A stretch of 64,000 nucleotides of DNA from Winslowiella arboricola (GCF_025527015.1 NZ_JAODIM010000043.1:1177862-1241861), one strand, 5' to 3'; counted from the first letter of the stretch, positions 27,892-38,565 are shown. The notes: generated by a model not told the origin, from the letters alone. Program-made: numbers and translations.

Positions 27892-28218
27892 GTGTTATTT
27901 GAAGGTAAAGAGATTGAGCGCGACGCGCAGGGTTATCTGAAACATGTCGGCGACTGGAGCGAGGCGCTGGCGCTGTATATCGCCACAGAAGAATCGATCG
28001 CGATGACCGATGCTCACTGGGAAGTGGTGCGCTTTGTGCGCGAATTTTATCTGGAGTTCAATACCTCACCTGCGGTGCGGATGCTGGTCAAGGCGATGGC
28101 AAATAAGTTTGGTGAAGAGAAAGGCAACAGCCGTTATCTGTTCCGTCTGTTCCCGGAAGGCCCGGCAAAGCAGGCAACCAAAATTGCTGGCCTGCCTAAA
28201 CCGGTAAAATGTCTCTGA
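27892..28218 (+). CDS. tusE: TusE, sulfur-relay protein for tRNA 2-thiouridine
   Basis: DsrC-like sulfur carrier of 108 residues that passes sulfur from TusBCD to MnmA for 2-thiolation of tRNA wobble uridine. The sulfur-carrying cysteine is C107, next to the C terminus (LPKPVKCL). The core [20 protein letters not shown] and [13 protein letters not shown] is conserved. The start codon is GTG at 27892. It converges with yccX, leaving one base between stops. Confidence 0.96.
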   Translation: MLFEGKEIERDAQGYLKHVGDWSEALALYIATEESIAMTDAHWEVVRFVREFYLEFNTSPAVRMLVKAMANKFGEEKGNSRYLFRLFPEGPAKQATKIAGLPKPVKCL

Positions 28219-28219
28219 G

Positions 28220-28507
28220 TTAACCGGTGGTAAAGCCGCGCGGCAGTTCAGCGGGCTGATGCGGCTCGGTAAGCACTTTATCGACCCGCGCGCTGCGTGG
28301 CCCGCCCGCCTTCAGCCAGGCCACCAGCTCGTCCACTTGCGGCAGCGAACCGCATGCCAGCACCTCTACACTGCCATCATCCAGGTTGCGCGCATAGCCG
28401 GTTAACCCCAGCGTTTTTGCCTGCGCCTGAGTGGTATAACGAAAGCCGACACCCTGTACCATGCCATGCACCCATACCTTGATGCACTTATTGTCCGCTG
28501 AACTCAT
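28220..28507 (-). CDS. yccX: Acylphosphatase
   Basis: Small enzyme of 95 residues that hydrolyses acyl phosphates. The acylphosphatase signature VQGVGFRY supplies catalytic R23, and N41 ([13 protein letters not shown]) completes the site. It lies between tusE and rlmI, on the opposite strand, as in E. coli. Confidence 0.95.
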   Translation of the reverse strand: MSSADNKCIKVWVHGMVQGVGFRYTTQAQAKTLGLTGYARNLDDGSVEVLACGSLPQVDELVAWLKAGGPRSARVDKVLTEPHQPAELPRGFTTG

Positions 28508-28657
28508 CCAGACCTCCGGTTACGCGATTTAATACCCTGAACTGACACCTTTCGTCGCCCGACGCAGCATGCTCATTGCAACTACGGCAATTATTGCATT
28601 TTTGCGGCCAGCACCGGACAATGGCGCCAAATTTTCTCCAGGTAAGCATAGCAAAAT

Positions 28658-29848
28658 ATGACCGTTCGTTTGATTCTCGCTAAGGGCCGTGAAAAATCCC
28701 TGTTACGTCGTCACCCATGGGTATTCTCCGGCGCTGTCGCGCGTCTGGAAGGCAAGGCCTCCAGTGGCGAAACCATTGATGTTTGCGACAGCCAGGGTAA
28801 ATGGCTGGCGCGTGCGGCTTATTCGCCGCACTCACAAATCCGCGCGCGCGTCTGGAGCTGGCAGCAGGACGAGTCTGTTGATATCGATTTCTTTGTCCGA
28901 CGCCTGCAGGCGGCGCAGCTGCTGCGTGACTGGCTGGCCCAGCGTGACGATCTCGACAGCTATCGCCTGATTGCGGGTGAATCCGACGGTATGCCAGGTG
29001 TGACTATTGACCGCTTTGGCAACTTCCTTGTGCTGCAACTGCTCTCTGCCGGTGCAGAGTACCAGCGTGCGCCGCTGATTGCCGCACTGACGCAGTGTTA
29101 TCCGCATTGCGCCATCTACGATCGCTCGGATGTATCGGTACGTAAGAAAGAGGGGCTGGAGCTGACACAGGGCGTGGTTTCAGGTGAACTGCCACCGCCG
29201 CTGCTGCCGATTACCGAACACGGTATGAAGCTGCTGGTGGATATTCAGGGCGGTCATAAAACCGGTTACTATCTGGATCAGCGCGACAGCCGTCTGGCGA
29301 CACGTCGTTATGCCAAAGATCGCCGCGTGCTTAACTGTTTCTCCTATACCGGTGGTTTTGCAGTCTCTGCGCTGATGGGCGGCTGCAGCGAAGTGATTAG
29401 CGTTGACACCTCGCAGGCGGCGCTTGATATCGCCCGACAGAATGTCGAACTGAATGGCCTTGATGTGTCAAAAGCCCAGTTCCTGCGCGATGATGTGTTT
29501 AAACTTTTACGTACTTATCGTGACAGCGGCGAGAAGTTCGATCTGATCGTGATGGATCCGCCGAAATTCGTCGAAAACAAAAATCAGCTGGCGGGTGCCT
29601 GCCGCGGTTACAAAGACATTAATATGCTGGCAATGCAGCTGCTTAATCCGGGCGGCATGTTGCTGACTTTCTCCTGTTCTGGCTTAATGGCAACTGATTT
29701 ATTTCAAAAAATTATCGCGGACGCCGCCCTTGATGCGCGCCGTGATGTACAATTTATAGAGCAGTTCCGTCAGGCGGCTGATCATCCGGTGATCGCCAGC
29801 TATCCGGAAGGTATGTATCTGAAGGGCTTTGCCTGTCGCGTTCTGTGA
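28658..29848 (+). CDS. rlmI: RlmI, 23S rRNA m5C1962 methyltransferase
   Basis: SAM-dependent cytosine methyltransferase of 396 residues, the E. coli length. An N-terminal PUA domain ([20 protein letters not shown]) is followed by a linker and a Rossmann methylase with SAM motif [13 protein letters not shown], the acidic EVISVDTS strand, catalytic DPPKFVENK and a late FSCSGLM cysteine motif. It is followed by hspQ. Confidence 0.96.
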   Translation: MTVRLILAKGREKSLLRRHPWVFSGAVARLEGKASSGETIDVCDSQGKWLARAAYSPHSQIRARVWSWQQDESVDIDFFVRRLQAAQLLRDWLAQRDDLDSYRLIAGESDGMPGVTIDRFGNFLVLQLLSAGAEYQRAPLIAALTQCYPHCAIYDRSDVSVRKKEGLELTQGVVSGELPPPLLPITEHGMKLLVDIQGGHKTGYYLDQRDSRLATRRYAKDRRVLNCFSYTGGFAVSALMGGCSEVISVDTSQAALDIARQNVELNGLDVSKAQFLRDDVFKLLRTYRDSGEKFDLIVMDPPKFVENKNQLAGACRGYKDINMLAMQLLNPGGMLLTFSCSGLMATDLFQKIIADAALDARRDVQFIEQFRQAADHPVIASYPEGMYLKGFACRVL

Positions 29849-29862
29849 CTTGAAAACAAGGT

Positions 29863-29887
29863 CCCTGTCCCCATATTGGTGACAGGG
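29863..29887 (+). promoter_or_regulatory. Hairpin between rlmI and hspQ
   Basis: CCCTGTC and GACAGGG can pair around an 11-nt loop. Only a weak T-run follows, so it may be a partial terminator or a leader structure of hspQ. Confidence 0.45.
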
Positions 29888-29909
29888 CAATGTTTCTCAG
29901 GAGGTCACA

Positions 29910-30227
29910 ATGATTGCCAGTAAATTTGGTATCGGCCAACAAGTCCGCCACCGGCTGCTTGGTTATCTCGGGGTGGTAGTTGATGTCGATCCGGAATACT
30001 CATTAGTGGATTCAGACAGTGATGAACTGGCGGACAACGAAGCGCTGCGCGCTGCGCCCTGGTATCATGTGATTATGGAAGATGACAACGGACAGCCGCT
30101 CCATACCTATCTCGCTGAATCGCAGTTATCCTGGGAAACACCGGGTGAACATCCGGAACAACCTTCTCTTGATGCGCTGGCGGCCTCCATCCGTCGACAG
30201 TTGCAGGCGCCGCGTCTGCGCCATTAA
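29910..30227 (+). CDS. hspQ: HspQ, hemimethylated-DNA-binding heat-shock protein
   Basis: Small YccV-like protein of 105 residues, in E. coli an adaptor/specificity factor for Lon and a negative factor for dnaA expression. The conserved [20 protein letters not shown] opening and [19 protein letters not shown] core are present. AGGAGG lies 8 nt before the ATG. A terminator follows at once. Confidence 0.95.
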   Translation: MIASKFGIGQQVRHRLLGYLGVVVDVDPEYSLVDSDSDELADNEALRAAPWYHVIMEDDNGQPLHTYLAESQLSWETPGEHPEQPSLDALAASIRRQLQAPRLRH

Positions 30228-30230
30228 ATA

Positions 30231-30257
30231 AAAACCCCGCTACGGCGGGGTTTTTAT
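30231..30257. terminator. Bidirectional terminator between hspQ and yccU
   Basis: AAAACCCCGC-TA-CGGCGGGGTTTTT pairs around a short loop, with A-rich sequence left and T-rich right, so it can serve both convergent genes. Confidence 0.9.
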
Positions 30258-30677
30258 TTATCCGTTTTTTGCTAATCCTAAGCGCGGAATTTCAATTTTC
30301 GGGCAGCGATCCATCACCACGGTCAGCCCAGCCTCGCCAGCCAGTACCGCGGCCTGCTCGTTGATCACCCCGATTTGCAGCCAGAGGGTTTTCGCACCGA
30401 TGGCAATCGCCTCCTGTGCGACCCCCCAGGCGGCCTCCGCGTTACGAAACACATCGACCATATCGATCGGATGCGGGATCTCCGCCAGCGTGCCATACAC
30501 CTGTTGTCCCTGCAGTTGCTGTCCGGCCAGTTTTGGGCTGACAGGCGTCACCTGATAGCCCTGTGACAACAGATACGCCATCACGCCATAGCTGGGACGC
30601 GACGGATTATCACTGGCGCCCACCAGCGCAATACGCTTCGTTGATCTTAATACATCAGCAATTGTTTGATCGTTCAT
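30258..30677 (-). CDS. yccU: CoA-binding protein YccU
   Basis: Single Rossmann-fold protein of 139 residues from the CoA-binding family. The nucleotide loop is [17 protein letters not shown] and the core [20 protein letters not shown] is as in E. coli YccU. Its physiological role is unknown. The start at 30677 follows AGGAGTGGGAT and gives the E. coli length; a frame from 30704 exists but lacks such a site. Confidence 0.94.
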   Translation of the reverse strand: MNDQTIADVLRSTKRIALVGASDNPSRPSYGVMAYLLSQGYQVTPVSPKLAGQQLQGQQVYGTLAEIPHPIDMVDVFRNAEAAWGVAQEAIAIGAKTLWLQIGVINEQAAVLAGEAGLTVVMDRCPKIEIPRLGLAKNG

Positions 30678-30870
30678 ATCCCACTCCTGTTGCGATGAAT
30701 GCAAACATTTTAGGTTATCTGTGGTCGGAAGAAGAGGAATAAACCTGCGAGTGGCTTTTTATGAGTTGATAGCACGAATATATATGTTCAAATGTTAATA
30801 TGCTGCCATAATGTAAGAATTTGATACATTCGTAATGTGATTAGCTGTCCTTGCGTCCCCTGGAGTAATA

Positions 30871-31500
30871 ATGAAACTGCGTCTGGTGCTGTCAGGTTTA
30901 ATTGCCCTGCTGGTTGCTGCATCCTGCCATGCGACCACGCTTAAACTGGCACCTGAAATCGACCTTCTGGTGCTGGATGGACGTAAAATTTCCGGCTCCC
31001 TGCTAAAAGGTGCGGAAGGGCTGGAGCTGGAGCGAGGCGAACACCAATTTCTGTTCCGCGTCGAAAAAACCGTCGCCCGGGACCGGCAATACCTTTCCGT
31101 GCCGCTGATTGCCACCTTTAATGCCCAGGCAAAATCGATCACTATCAGTTTGCCCGCGTTACAGACGCTGAGCGAAAGGAGAAAGTTCGATGCCGCTCCT
31201 GATTTCCAGCTGATTGATGACCAGGGTAAGGAAATTGCCAGTAAGCGCGATCGCCTGCTGACCAGCCATAATAGCGACCTGGAAAAAGCGATGATCGCCT
31301 ACAACCGTAATGGTCAGGTAGCTTCAGTGCCGCGTTTTGCCCAACCGCAGGCCACCACCAGCATTACACAGCCCCCTCCAGCCGATCTGGCGCTAAATGA
31401 TACGCCGACAGAACGCCTGCTTAATCTGTGGTATCACCAGGTTGATTCTGCTACCCGTCAGCGTCTGGTTTTGTGGATGAAAGCACTGCGCGCAAGTTGA
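30871..31500 (+). CDS. yccT: YccT/CsgI family periplasmic protein (DUF2057)
   Basis: Exported protein of 209 residues with a signal peptide (cleavage likely after CHA at about residue 21-22). DUF2057 follows with conserved LAPEIDLLVLDGRKISGSLL and GEHQFLFRVEK. In E. coli and Salmonella it is reported to hold back curli fibre assembly. It lies upstream of mgsA as in E. coli. The C-terminal 60 residues are Pro/Ser/Thr-rich and less conserved. Confidence 0.92.
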   Translation: MKLRLVLSGLIALLVAASCHATTLKLAPEIDLLVLDGRKISGSLLKGAEGLELERGEHQFLFRVEKTVARDRQYLSVPLIATFNAQAKSITISLPALQTLSERRKFDAAPDFQLIDDQGKEIASKRDRLLTSHNSDLEKAMIAYNRNGQVASVPRFAQPQATTSITQPPPADLALNDTPTERLLNLWYHQVDSATRQRLVLWMKALRAS

Positions 31501-31592
31501 TGTTTTAGCGCAAGCAGCGGTAAACTCACTGCTGCTATTCTCTTTCGCATAAGCCCTTATTTCATCACCCTACGCAAAACCAGGATGCATTA

Positions 31593-32051
31593 ATGGAGCA
31601 GACCAGTCGTACCATTCCCGTGTCAAAACATATTGCTTTAGTCGCGCACGATCACTGTAAATCGTCGCTGCTGCAGTGGGTCAATACTCATAAAGCACTG
31701 CTGGGCGAACACACCCTGTATGCCACCGGCACCACCGGGAATCTTATTCAGCGTGAGACCGGTTTAGAAGTGAATGCCATGCTGAGTGGCCCGATGGGTG
31801 GCGATCAGCAGGTTGGCGCGCTGATTGCGGAAGGAAAAATCGACCTGCTGATTTTCTTCTGGGATCCGCTGAATGCAGTGCCACACGACCCCGATGTAAA
31901 AGCGCTGCTGCGGCTGGCCACGGTGTGGAATATTCCGGTAGCGACCAACCGTTCTACTGCTGATTTTATTATCCACTCGCCACTGTTTGCACAGGCGGTG
32001 GCTATTCAGATCCCTGATTACCAGCGCTATCTGCAACAGCGTTTACAGTAA
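31593..32051 (+). CDS. mgsA: Methylglyoxal synthase
   Basis: Converts dihydroxyacetone phosphate to methylglyoxal and phosphate, a bypass when sugar phosphates build up. The 152-residue protein has the phosphate loop YATGTTGN and catalytic D71 ([11 protein letters not shown]), then [20 protein letters not shown] and the [10 protein letters not shown] segment. It is the E. coli length and converges with helD. Confidence 0.97.
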   Translation: MEQTSRTIPVSKHIALVAHDHCKSSLLQWVNTHKALLGEHTLYATGTTGNLIQRETGLEVNAMLSGPMGGDQQVGALIAEGKIDLLIFFWDPLNAVPHDPDVKALLRLATVWNIPVATNRSTADFIIHSPLFAQAVAIQIPDYQRYLQQRLQ

Positions 32052-32085
32052 ACCCTCAAGGCCAGCGCTAAGCTGGCCTGATAGT

Positions 32086-34140
32086 TCAGGGTTTACGTAA
32101 TGTGGGTACACCCAGACGCTTAAACTCTCCGACAAACACCGACGGCTGTTCCCGGTCATGCAGCATCCATACCTGCTGTTTCGCGCGGGTGATCGCCACA
32201 TAAGCCAGCCGACGCTCCTCAGCGTCAGGAAAATCCTCCGGCTGTGGCAACAGTCCCTGCTCCATCACCGATTCGCGTGCGGCGGCCGGGAAGCCATCTT
32301 TCCCCTGTTGCAGCCCCAGCAGAATAACAAAATCCGCCTGCTGGCCCTTACTGGCATGAATGGTCATAAAGTCAATTTTCAGCTTCGGCCAGCGGGTTTT
32401 GGCTTTCTCCAATATCTCCGGGCGCAGATGGTGATAGCGAGCCAGCAACAGCACCCGCTCTTCAGGTTTCGCGTAGCCACTGATTTTATTCAGCAGCGCC
32501 TCCAGCTGATCTTCCGGCAATAACGAAATCGCTTTTTTATTACCTTTCGTCAGGCTGTTAAGTGGCTTTGCCAGTTGGTGCGGGTTCTCCTGCACAAACT
32601 TATTGGCGATTTCACCAATGCGATCGTTAAAGCGGTATGTCGTGTCCAGCACGCAGCGATCACCTTCACCAAAGTGATGATGAAACGCGGTGGTCAGCGC
32701 CATCTCCGCACCGCTAAAGCGGTAAATTGCCTGCCAGTCATCGCCGACGGCGAATAGCGTGGTCTGTTTATTCTGCTTGCGCAGCGCCGCCAGCAGAGCA
32801 GCGCGTTGCGGTGAGATATCCTGAAACTCATCAACCAGGATATGTTTCCACGGGCTGATAAAGCGGCCTTTATCGAGAATATTCACCGCCTGATGAATCA
32901 GCCCGGAGAAATCTACCGCACCCTCTTCCTTTAGCGCACTCTTCCAGGCTTTCAGGATCGGCGCCATCAGTTTAACGCGCTTAGCAAACAGCTCCCGCAC
33001 CTCTTCCGGCGCCGACTCGATCATTGCCGCCTGCGCGCCGCCATGCATGCGCATTAAGCCCAGCCAGCGTTCAAGCCGGCTGGCCAGGCGTTTTGCCAGC
33101 CGATCGTTTTTCCAGAAGTCGCCCTCTTCGACTTCCCACTCCAGCTCATCATTCAGCCACTGCCGCCAGCCATTGGCGTGCGCTTTTTTCTCGCTGCACT
33201 GCTGACGCCAGCTGGCGACCAGCAGTTTCTGGCGATGGCTGCTGTCGGTCTCCAGTTTGCTGATGGCCGGTGATTTATTGCTGCCCTGCTGAATAATATG
33301 CAGTGCCAGCGAATGGAAGGTGCGCGCCTGAATGCCATCACTCTGCAGACGCGTCTTAATACGATCGTTCATCTCTTCTGCAGCCTGCCGCCCAAAAGCC
33401 AGCAACAGAATTTGCGATGGCGTGGCCTGTTTGCGCATCAGTAACCAGCCCGCGCGCGCCACCAGCACCGACGTTTTACCGCTGCCCGCGCCCGCCAGTA
33501 CCAGCAGGGCGTCCTCGCCATTCACCACCGCCCGTGCCTGCGAAGCGTTAAGCGGTGAGGTTTCTACGCTGTCAAAGAAGTCGGCATACTGCGTAAGCAT
33601 GCGGCTGGTCCACTCGCTATTACGCTGTGCCAGCTGTTTCTCGCCGCTCTGCAGCCATTGCAGGCAGAACTGATACAGCGCGCGACAGTTATCAAATTCA
33701 TTCAGCCGTTCGACCGGCAACGGCAGCGCATCGAAGGCTTTATTGATGGTGCCGCCCAGTTCGCTTAACTCGCTGCGCTTCAGCCAGCGATCCTGCTGCG
33801 CAAAATCTTGCAGTCTGTCCACGACCTCCTGCAACACCTGAGCGCTGACCTCACTCATTTCGGCGCTCCAGCTCTGCCAGGCTTTGGTCAGATAGTGGTA
33901 AAAACGCTGGGTCTCCTGCCATTCGGTGCCATGCAGGCGCACCACTTTGTCATCAGGCAGGCTAAACTCCAGCTCACCCCATACCATCCCGCGCTTGCAG
34001 TGAATAGCCAGCAACTGATTGAAAGGGATAAGATACTCATGCTTTTCACCGCTGACTTCGACGCCGGCCGTCAGCAGCCGCACCCGGTTGTAAGGATGTT
34101 GCGCCAGGTGTTTACCCAGCGACGTTGATTTAAGTTCCAT
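32086..34140 (-). CDS. helD: DNA helicase IV
   Basis: UvrD/Rep-type superfamily 1 helicase of 684 residues, moving 3' to 5' on DNA with ATP. An N-terminal helicase-IV-specific domain of about 190 residues precedes motif I (VLAGAGSGKTSVLVARAGWL), motif II (ILVDEFQDISP), motif III (VGDDWQAIYRFSGAE) and the late motifs TIHASKGQQADFVI and YVAITRAKQQVW. It lies between mgsA and yccF as in E. coli. Confidence 0.97.
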   Translation of the reverse strand: MELKSTSLGKHLAQHPYNRVRLLTAGVEVSGEKHEYLIPFNQLLAIHCKRGMVWGELEFSLPDDKVVRLHGTEWQETQRFYHYLTKAWQSWSAEMSEVSAQVLQEVVDRLQDFAQQDRWLKRSELSELGGTINKAFDALPLPVERLNEFDNCRALYQFCLQWLQSGEKQLAQRNSEWTSRMLTQYADFFDSVETSPLNASQARAVVNGEDALLVLAGAGSGKTSVLVARAGWLLMRKQATPSQILLLAFGRQAAEEMNDRIKTRLQSDGIQARTFHSLALHIIQQGSNKSPAISKLETDSSHRQKLLVASWRQQCSEKKAHANGWRQWLNDELEWEVEEGDFWKNDRLAKRLASRLERWLGLMRMHGGAQAAMIESAPEEVRELFAKRVKLMAPILKAWKSALKEEGAVDFSGLIHQAVNILDKGRFISPWKHILVDEFQDISPQRAALLAALRKQNKQTTLFAVGDDWQAIYRFSGAEMALTTAFHHHFGEGDRCVLDTTYRFNDRIGEIANKFVQENPHQLAKPLNSLTKGNKKAISLLPEDQLEALLNKISGYAKPEERVLLLARYHHLRPEILEKAKTRWPKLKIDFMTIHASKGQQADFVILLGLQQGKDGFPAAARESVMEQGLLPQPEDFPDAEERRLAYVAITRAKQQVWMLHDREQPSVFVGEFKRLGVPTLRKP

Positions 34141-34269
34141 GAAGATTGGCCATGTCGCGGTTTTATTCAGTTTAACTGGCAGGAGTGTACCGCTCCACCG
34201 TTAAAACACGTTACAATCAACGAATTGTCTGATTGCTGATGCAGCGCACTGCTTTAGGGAACAACTTCT

Positions 34270-34716
34270 ATGCGTACCGTCCTCAATATTCTTAATTTTG
34301 TACTAGGTGGTTTCTTTACTACGCTGGCCTGGCTGCTGGCGACGCTGGTAAGCATTATATTGATTTTTACTCTGCCATTGACCCGTTCATGCTGGGAAAT
34401 TACCAAACTGTCACTGCTGCCCTATGGCAATGAAGCGGTGCATGTGGATGAACTGAATCCTGGCAGCAAAAACGCGCTGTTAAACTCTGCCGGCAGTCTG
34501 CTGAATATTTTGTGGTTTATCTTCTTCGGCTGGTGGCTCTGTATTTCCCATATTATGGTCGGCATAGCCCAGTGCCTGACTCTCATCGGTATTCCGGTCG
34601 GCATCGCTAATTTTAAAATTGCCGCCATTGCGCTGTGGCCGGTAGGTCGTCGTGTAGTATCGGTTGAAGTGGCGCAGGCCGCGCGCGAAGCCAATGCGCG
34701 CAGCCGTTTTAACTAA
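34270..34716 (+). CDS. yccF: YccF family inner-membrane protein
   Basis: Membrane protein of 148 residues with two YccF repeats, each with a paired hydrophobic stretch (LVSIILIFTLPLTRSCWEI and CLTLIGIPVGIANFKIAAIA). Function unknown. It forms a two-gene operon with yccS, 17 nt apart, as in E. coli. Confidence 0.95.
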   Translation: MRTVLNILNFVLGGFFTTLAWLLATLVSIILIFTLPLTRSCWEITKLSLLPYGNEAVHVDELNPGSKNALLNSAGSLLNILWFIFFGWWLCISHIMVGIAQCLTLIGIPVGIANFKIAAIALWPVGRRVVSVEVAQAAREANARSRFN

Positions 34717-34733
34717 GCTGCGGATACCTGACT

Positions 34734-36872
34734 ATGTTTGCCATTAAGCCTGGCCTGCGTCGCTATGCGTTTAACAGCGCCTGGTTGTATAACCTGCGCA
34801 TTCTGCTGGCGCTGGCCGGTGCGGCGGCGGTTCCATGGTGGTTGCAGCAGATTATCTGGACCATCCCGCTGACACTTGGCGTAGTTGCCGCCGCGCTGGC
34901 CGATCTTGATGACCGCCTGAGCGGCCGCCTGCTTAATCTGCTGATTACCCTGGTGTGTTTCTGTATCGCTTCGGTCTCTATAGAACTGCTGTTTCCTTAT
35001 CCGTGGCTGTTTATTGTCGGGCTGGCGATCTCAACCTGTGGCTTTATTCTGCTTGGCGCGCTGGGTCAGCGCTATGCCACCATCGCCTTTGGTGCGCTGC
35101 TGATCGCTATTTACACCATGCTGGGAATTGGACTGTTTCCGCAATGGTATCTGCAACCGCTGCTGCTGCTGACGGGGGCGATTTGGTACAACGTTCTCAC
35201 CCTCTGCGGTCATTTGCTGTTTCCGGTGCGGCCATTGCAGGAGAATCTGGCGCGCAGTTTTGATCAGCTGGCCAGCTATCTGGAAGCGAAAGCCAGTCTG
35301 TTTGATCCCGATATCGAAGAGAATGATGACAGCCCGTTAATCGATGTGGCGATGGCCAACAGCCAGCTGGTGGCGGTGCTGAACCAGACAAAAACATCGA
35401 TTCAGACGCGCTTACGCGGCGACCGAGGCCAGCGCAGCACTCGTCGTACCCTGCACTATTACTTTGTGGCGCAAGATATTCACGAGCGTGCCAGCTCATC
35501 TCACGTGCAGTATCATCAGCTGAGGAAAGAGTATCGCTATAGCGAGATCCTGTTCCGCTTTCAGCGACTGCTGAATATGCAGGCTAAAGCCTGTCAGCAG
35601 CTGGCCAGCTCGATTCTGATGCGTGAAACCTGGCAGCATAATACCCGCTTCGAAAGCGCCTTCGTTCATCTGCAGGCGGCCCTTACGCGCCTGCAAAACG
35701 CTCAGCCGCAATCAGACAAGATTAAGGCGCTGCACTATTTGCTGAGCAATTTAAAAGCCATTGATGCGCAGCTGGCGACGATTGAATCTGAGCAGGCAAT
35801 TGCGCAAGCGCATGCCAGTCACGATAACAGCCTCTCCAGTGAAGGGCTGACCGGCTGGAGCGATATCCGCTTGCGTATCAGCCGTCATCTGACGCCGGAA
35901 TCTCCCCTGTTCCGCCATGCGGTTCGCATGTCGCTGGTGCTGTGTGTCGGTTACGCTTTTATCAAGATCACCGGCCTGCAACACGGTTACTGGATTCTGC
36001 TGACCAGTTTGTTTGTCTGCCAGCCCAACTACAATGCGACGCGGCGGCGTCTGGCGCTGCGAATTTTGGGGACCCTTGCCGGCGTTGCAACAGGGCTGCC
36101 GGTGTTGTGGCTGGTGCCTTCAACCGATGGACAGCTGATTCTGATCGTGCTCACCGGAGTGCTGTTTTTTGCCTTTCGCAATGTGCGCTACGCACATGCC
36201 ACCCTGTTTATTACTCTGCTGGTGCTGTTGTGCTTTAATCTGCTGGGTGAAGGGTTTGAAGTGGCGGTGCCGCGAATTATCGACACCCTGCTGGGCTGTG
36301 GCATCGCCTGGCTGGCGGTGAGCTATATCTGGCCAGACTGGAAGTTCCGCCGCCTGCCTGCAGTGACCGAACGCACCTTAAATGCCAGCTGCCGTTATCT
36401 GGATGCCATTCTGGTTCAGTATCATCAGGGCAAGGATAACCGGCTGGATTACCGTATTGCGCGTCGTGACGCCCATAACAGTGACGCAGAGCTGGCTTCG
36501 GTAGTCTCCAATATGGCAACAGAAGCGCGCCGCAACCCGGCATTACTGGAGTCAGCATTTCGTCTGCTGTACCTCAATCACTCTTTTCTCAGCTATATCT
36601 CGGCGCTGGGTGCGCACCGGGAGAAGCTGACCAGCCCTGAGATGCTGCAGTTGCTGGATGATGCCGTGTGCTATGCCGACGATGTGTTGCAGGTCGAGAG
36701 CGTCAGCGAACAGCAAGCCAGGCAGATGCTGGACAATCTCACCGCGCGCATGGCCGCCATTGAACCGGCAGCGGAAACAAAAGAGCCACTGGTACTACAG
36801 CAAGTGGGACTACTGGTGGCTCTTTTGCCGGAACTCGCTGCGCTTAAAAAGCAGATATCCCTGTCACTCTGA
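34734..36872 (+). CDS. yccS: YccS, FUSC-family inner-membrane transporter
   Basis: Polytopic protein of 712 residues with the FUSC layout: an N-terminal bundle of about six hydrophobic segments, a soluble helical middle, and a second membrane bundle (about 400-530, GYWILLTSLFVCQPNYNATR being the family motif) followed by a soluble tail. Related to aromatic-acid and fusaric-acid efflux proteins; the substrate is unknown. Confidence 0.93.
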   Translation: MFAIKPGLRRYAFNSAWLYNLRILLALAGAAAVPWWLQQIIWTIPLTLGVVAAALADLDDRLSGRLLNLLITLVCFCIASVSIELLFPYPWLFIVGLAISTCGFILLGALGQRYATIAFGALLIAIYTMLGIGLFPQWYLQPLLLLTGAIWYNVLTLCGHLLFPVRPLQENLARSFDQLASYLEAKASLFDPDIEENDDSPLIDVAMANSQLVAVLNQTKTSIQTRLRGDRGQRSTRRTLHYYFVAQDIHERASSSHVQYHQLRKEYRYSEILFRFQRLLNMQAKACQQLASSILMRETWQHNTRFESAFVHLQAALTRLQNAQPQSDKIKALHYLLSNLKAIDAQLATIESEQAIAQAHASHDNSLSSEGLTGWSDIRLRISRHLTPESPLFRHAVRMSLVLCVGYAFIKITGLQHGYWILLTSLFVCQPNYNATRRRLALRILGTLAGVATGLPVLWLVPSTDGQLILIVLTGVLFFAFRNVRYAHATLFITLLVLLCFNLLGEGFEVAVPRIIDTLLGCGIAWLAVSYIWPDWKFRRLPAVTERTLNASCRYLDAILVQYHQGKDNRLDYRIARRDAHNSDAELASVVSNMATEARRNPALLESAFRLLYLNHSFLSYISALGAHREKLTSPEMLQLLDDAVCYADDVLQVESVSEQQARQMLDNLTARMAAIEPAAETKEPLVLQQVGLLVALLPELAALKKQISLSL

Positions 36873-36883
36873 GTCAGCAAATA

Positions 36884-37495
36884 CTACTCCGGGCGCAAAT
36901 CAACATTGTGATTAAACCAGTCACGTAACTCTTGCTGCACGGCATCAGGCAACGCCGCCTGATGCCGTCCGGTGATCGCTCCTTCCAGCGCAAACAGCGT
37001 ATTAATACCCAAATTTTTATGCGCCGCCTTAAGTTTCAGCCAGCACTGTTTTGATCCTTCCGCACGCAACGACTGCACGGTGCAAATCCCCACCGCGCGC
37101 AGCATCATTTCCAGCCGCAATCCCATATTCGGCAAATCTTTGACCCGCAAATTGTCGACCTTCTCCTGTAATTGCTGCCGCGCACGCTTCAGCGCCGAAC
37201 GCGATAACGCCAGCAGGGTTTCCGGCTGTGCCCACAAGGCCTCATCGACACGAAAATAGTTCAGTGATACCGGCATTCCACGTTTGTGAAAGATCAGCCG
37301 CGGCATACGCCCGGCACCAATATAGGGTTGTATCTGTTCGCAGGCGCGAAGATAAAGTTCTCCTTCCGCTACTACCGCAAAGACAATTTTCTCCACCGCC
37401 AGGCTATAACCACCAAACTGCGTGCGCGCATCAATTTCACCTAAGGGGGCAAGATAATGTTTTGACTGCGCGATCCGTTGTTTAGAATTATTCAT
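36884..37495 (-). CDS. sxy: Sxy/TfoX, competence regulator
   Basis: Protein of 203 residues with TfoX N- and C-terminal domains (QFGGYSLAVEKIVFAVVAEG, then GELYLRACEQ, and KDLPNMGLRLEMMLRAVGI). In gamma-proteobacteria it works with CRP to switch on DNA-uptake genes at CRP-S sites. The start at 37495 follows AAGGAG and matches E. coli; a longer frame reaches 37588. It is divergent from sulA. Confidence 0.94.
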   Translation of the reverse strand: MNNSKQRIAQSKHYLAPLGEIDARTQFGGYSLAVEKIVFAVVAEGELYLRACEQIQPYIGAGRMPRLIFHKRGMPVSLNYFRVDEALWAQPETLLALSRSALKRARQQLQEKVDNLRVKDLPNMGLRLEMMLRAVGICTVQSLRAEGSKQCWLKLKAAHKNLGINTLFALEGAITGRHQAALPDAVQQELRDWFNHNVDLRPE

Positions 37496-37671
37496 GCAAT
37501 TCTCCTTCAGCATGATTTTCAGATGCAAAAAAAGCGTGTTTTTACATGACATTAGAAAATATTCAATTCGAGTAACCGGTTCAATCAATAAATGCTTTTG
37601 CAGCTGGATTTCATTTTAATCTGCGAGATGTTTTCAGAAATTGAGGTTGATCTTTATCCGCAACGCAGTTA

Positions 37672-37687
37672 CTGTATATCCATACAG
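37672..37687. promoter_or_regulatory. LexA box of sulA
   Basis: CTGTATATCCATACAG matches the enterobacterial LexA consensus (CTGT-N8-ACAG) at all fixed positions and lies 22 bp before the sulA start codon. Confidence 0.93.
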
Positions 37688-37709
37688 TAACACTGCGAGC
37701 GAACAACTT

Positions 37710-38216
37710 ATGCGTACTCATTTACTGAAAACTCAATCTGCTCATGCTGTGGTTCGCCCTTCCCGGCACGCCGCTGCGTCAACCACTGCTTCTGGCGGCT
37801 GGATTAGTGAGCTGACATACAGTGAAGATCAACCAGGCATGACCCAAATGCTCTTGTTGCCCCTGCTTCAGCAGCTGGGAACGCAGTCTCGCTGGCAGCT
37901 CTGGTTAACCCCTCCGCAGAAATTAAGCCGCCACTGGCTGCAACAATCGGGTTTGCCCCTGGATAAGGTGATGCAGATTCCTCAGTCCGCAGAGATCAGC
38001 ACCGTTGATGCCATGATCAAAGCATTACAGACGGGAAATTACAGTGTGGTTTTAGGCTGGCTGCCGGAAGAGATCGATCGTGATGACCGTCGTCGCCTGG
38101 ATGAAGCTGCGGCAATGGGCCAGGCTTTAGGTCTGATTATGCGACCGCAATATCGCGTTTCTGCTTCCGCGAGACCAGAAAGTGGGTTAAAAATTCATTC
38201 AACTTTGTATCATTAA
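37710..38216 (+). CDS. sulA: SulA, SOS-induced cell-division inhibitor
   Basis: Binds FtsZ and blocks ring formation after DNA damage; degraded by Lon. The 168-residue protein has the conserved core [20 protein letters not shown], then [15 protein letters not shown], and the Lon-recognised C-terminal end [10 protein letters not shown]. The N-terminal 45 residues are variable in the family. ATG at 37710 is chosen as it follows the LexA box; the frame stays open upstream to 37641, through the operator. Confidence 0.96.
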   Translation: MRTHLLKTQSAHAVVRPSRHAAASTTASGGWISELTYSEDQPGMTQMLLLPLLQQLGTQSRWQLWLTPPQKLSRHWLQQSGLPLDKVMQIPQSAEISTVDAMIKALQTGNYSVVLGWLPEEIDRDDRRRLDEAAAMGQALGLIMRPQYRVSASARPESGLKIHSTLYH

Positions 38217-38399
38217 GTAAAAATGAGATTTTTCTCAGGATTTTCTTCGTCTCATACTCAGATAACACACTGATTCTACTCTGGCGCGGCTGGACAATGG
38301 TTTAGCCGCAGCTCGGACAGCATTTTCTTGCACAGATTCCCCCTTCAAATGTTAAAAATTGTGTAGGAAACGCTGTTTTTTTGCTGCACGACATCACAT

Positions 38400-38565
38400 C
38401 CTACTTGTAAGTTTGCTGGTACGTTGTAGACTTTATCTCGCCAGGGTGCTCAATAACCTCCGTTTTTCGGTAGAGTAATAATCGAGCTTGATAACCCGGC
38501 GAAGGATTTAACCAAGGGCTTAATTTAAAGCTCATTGCCTATTTGGATGATAACGAGGCGCAAAA
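38400..38565 (+). promoter_or_regulatory. ompA promoter and long 5' leader
   Basis: The region from CTTGTAAGTTTG through ACGTTGTAGACTTTATCTCGCC to GATGATAACGAGGCGCAAAA before the ATG follows the E. coli ompA promoter and leader closely. In E. coli the leader stabilises the mRNA and is bound near the start by the MicA RNA. The stretch 38217-38399 shows no gene. Confidence 0.8.
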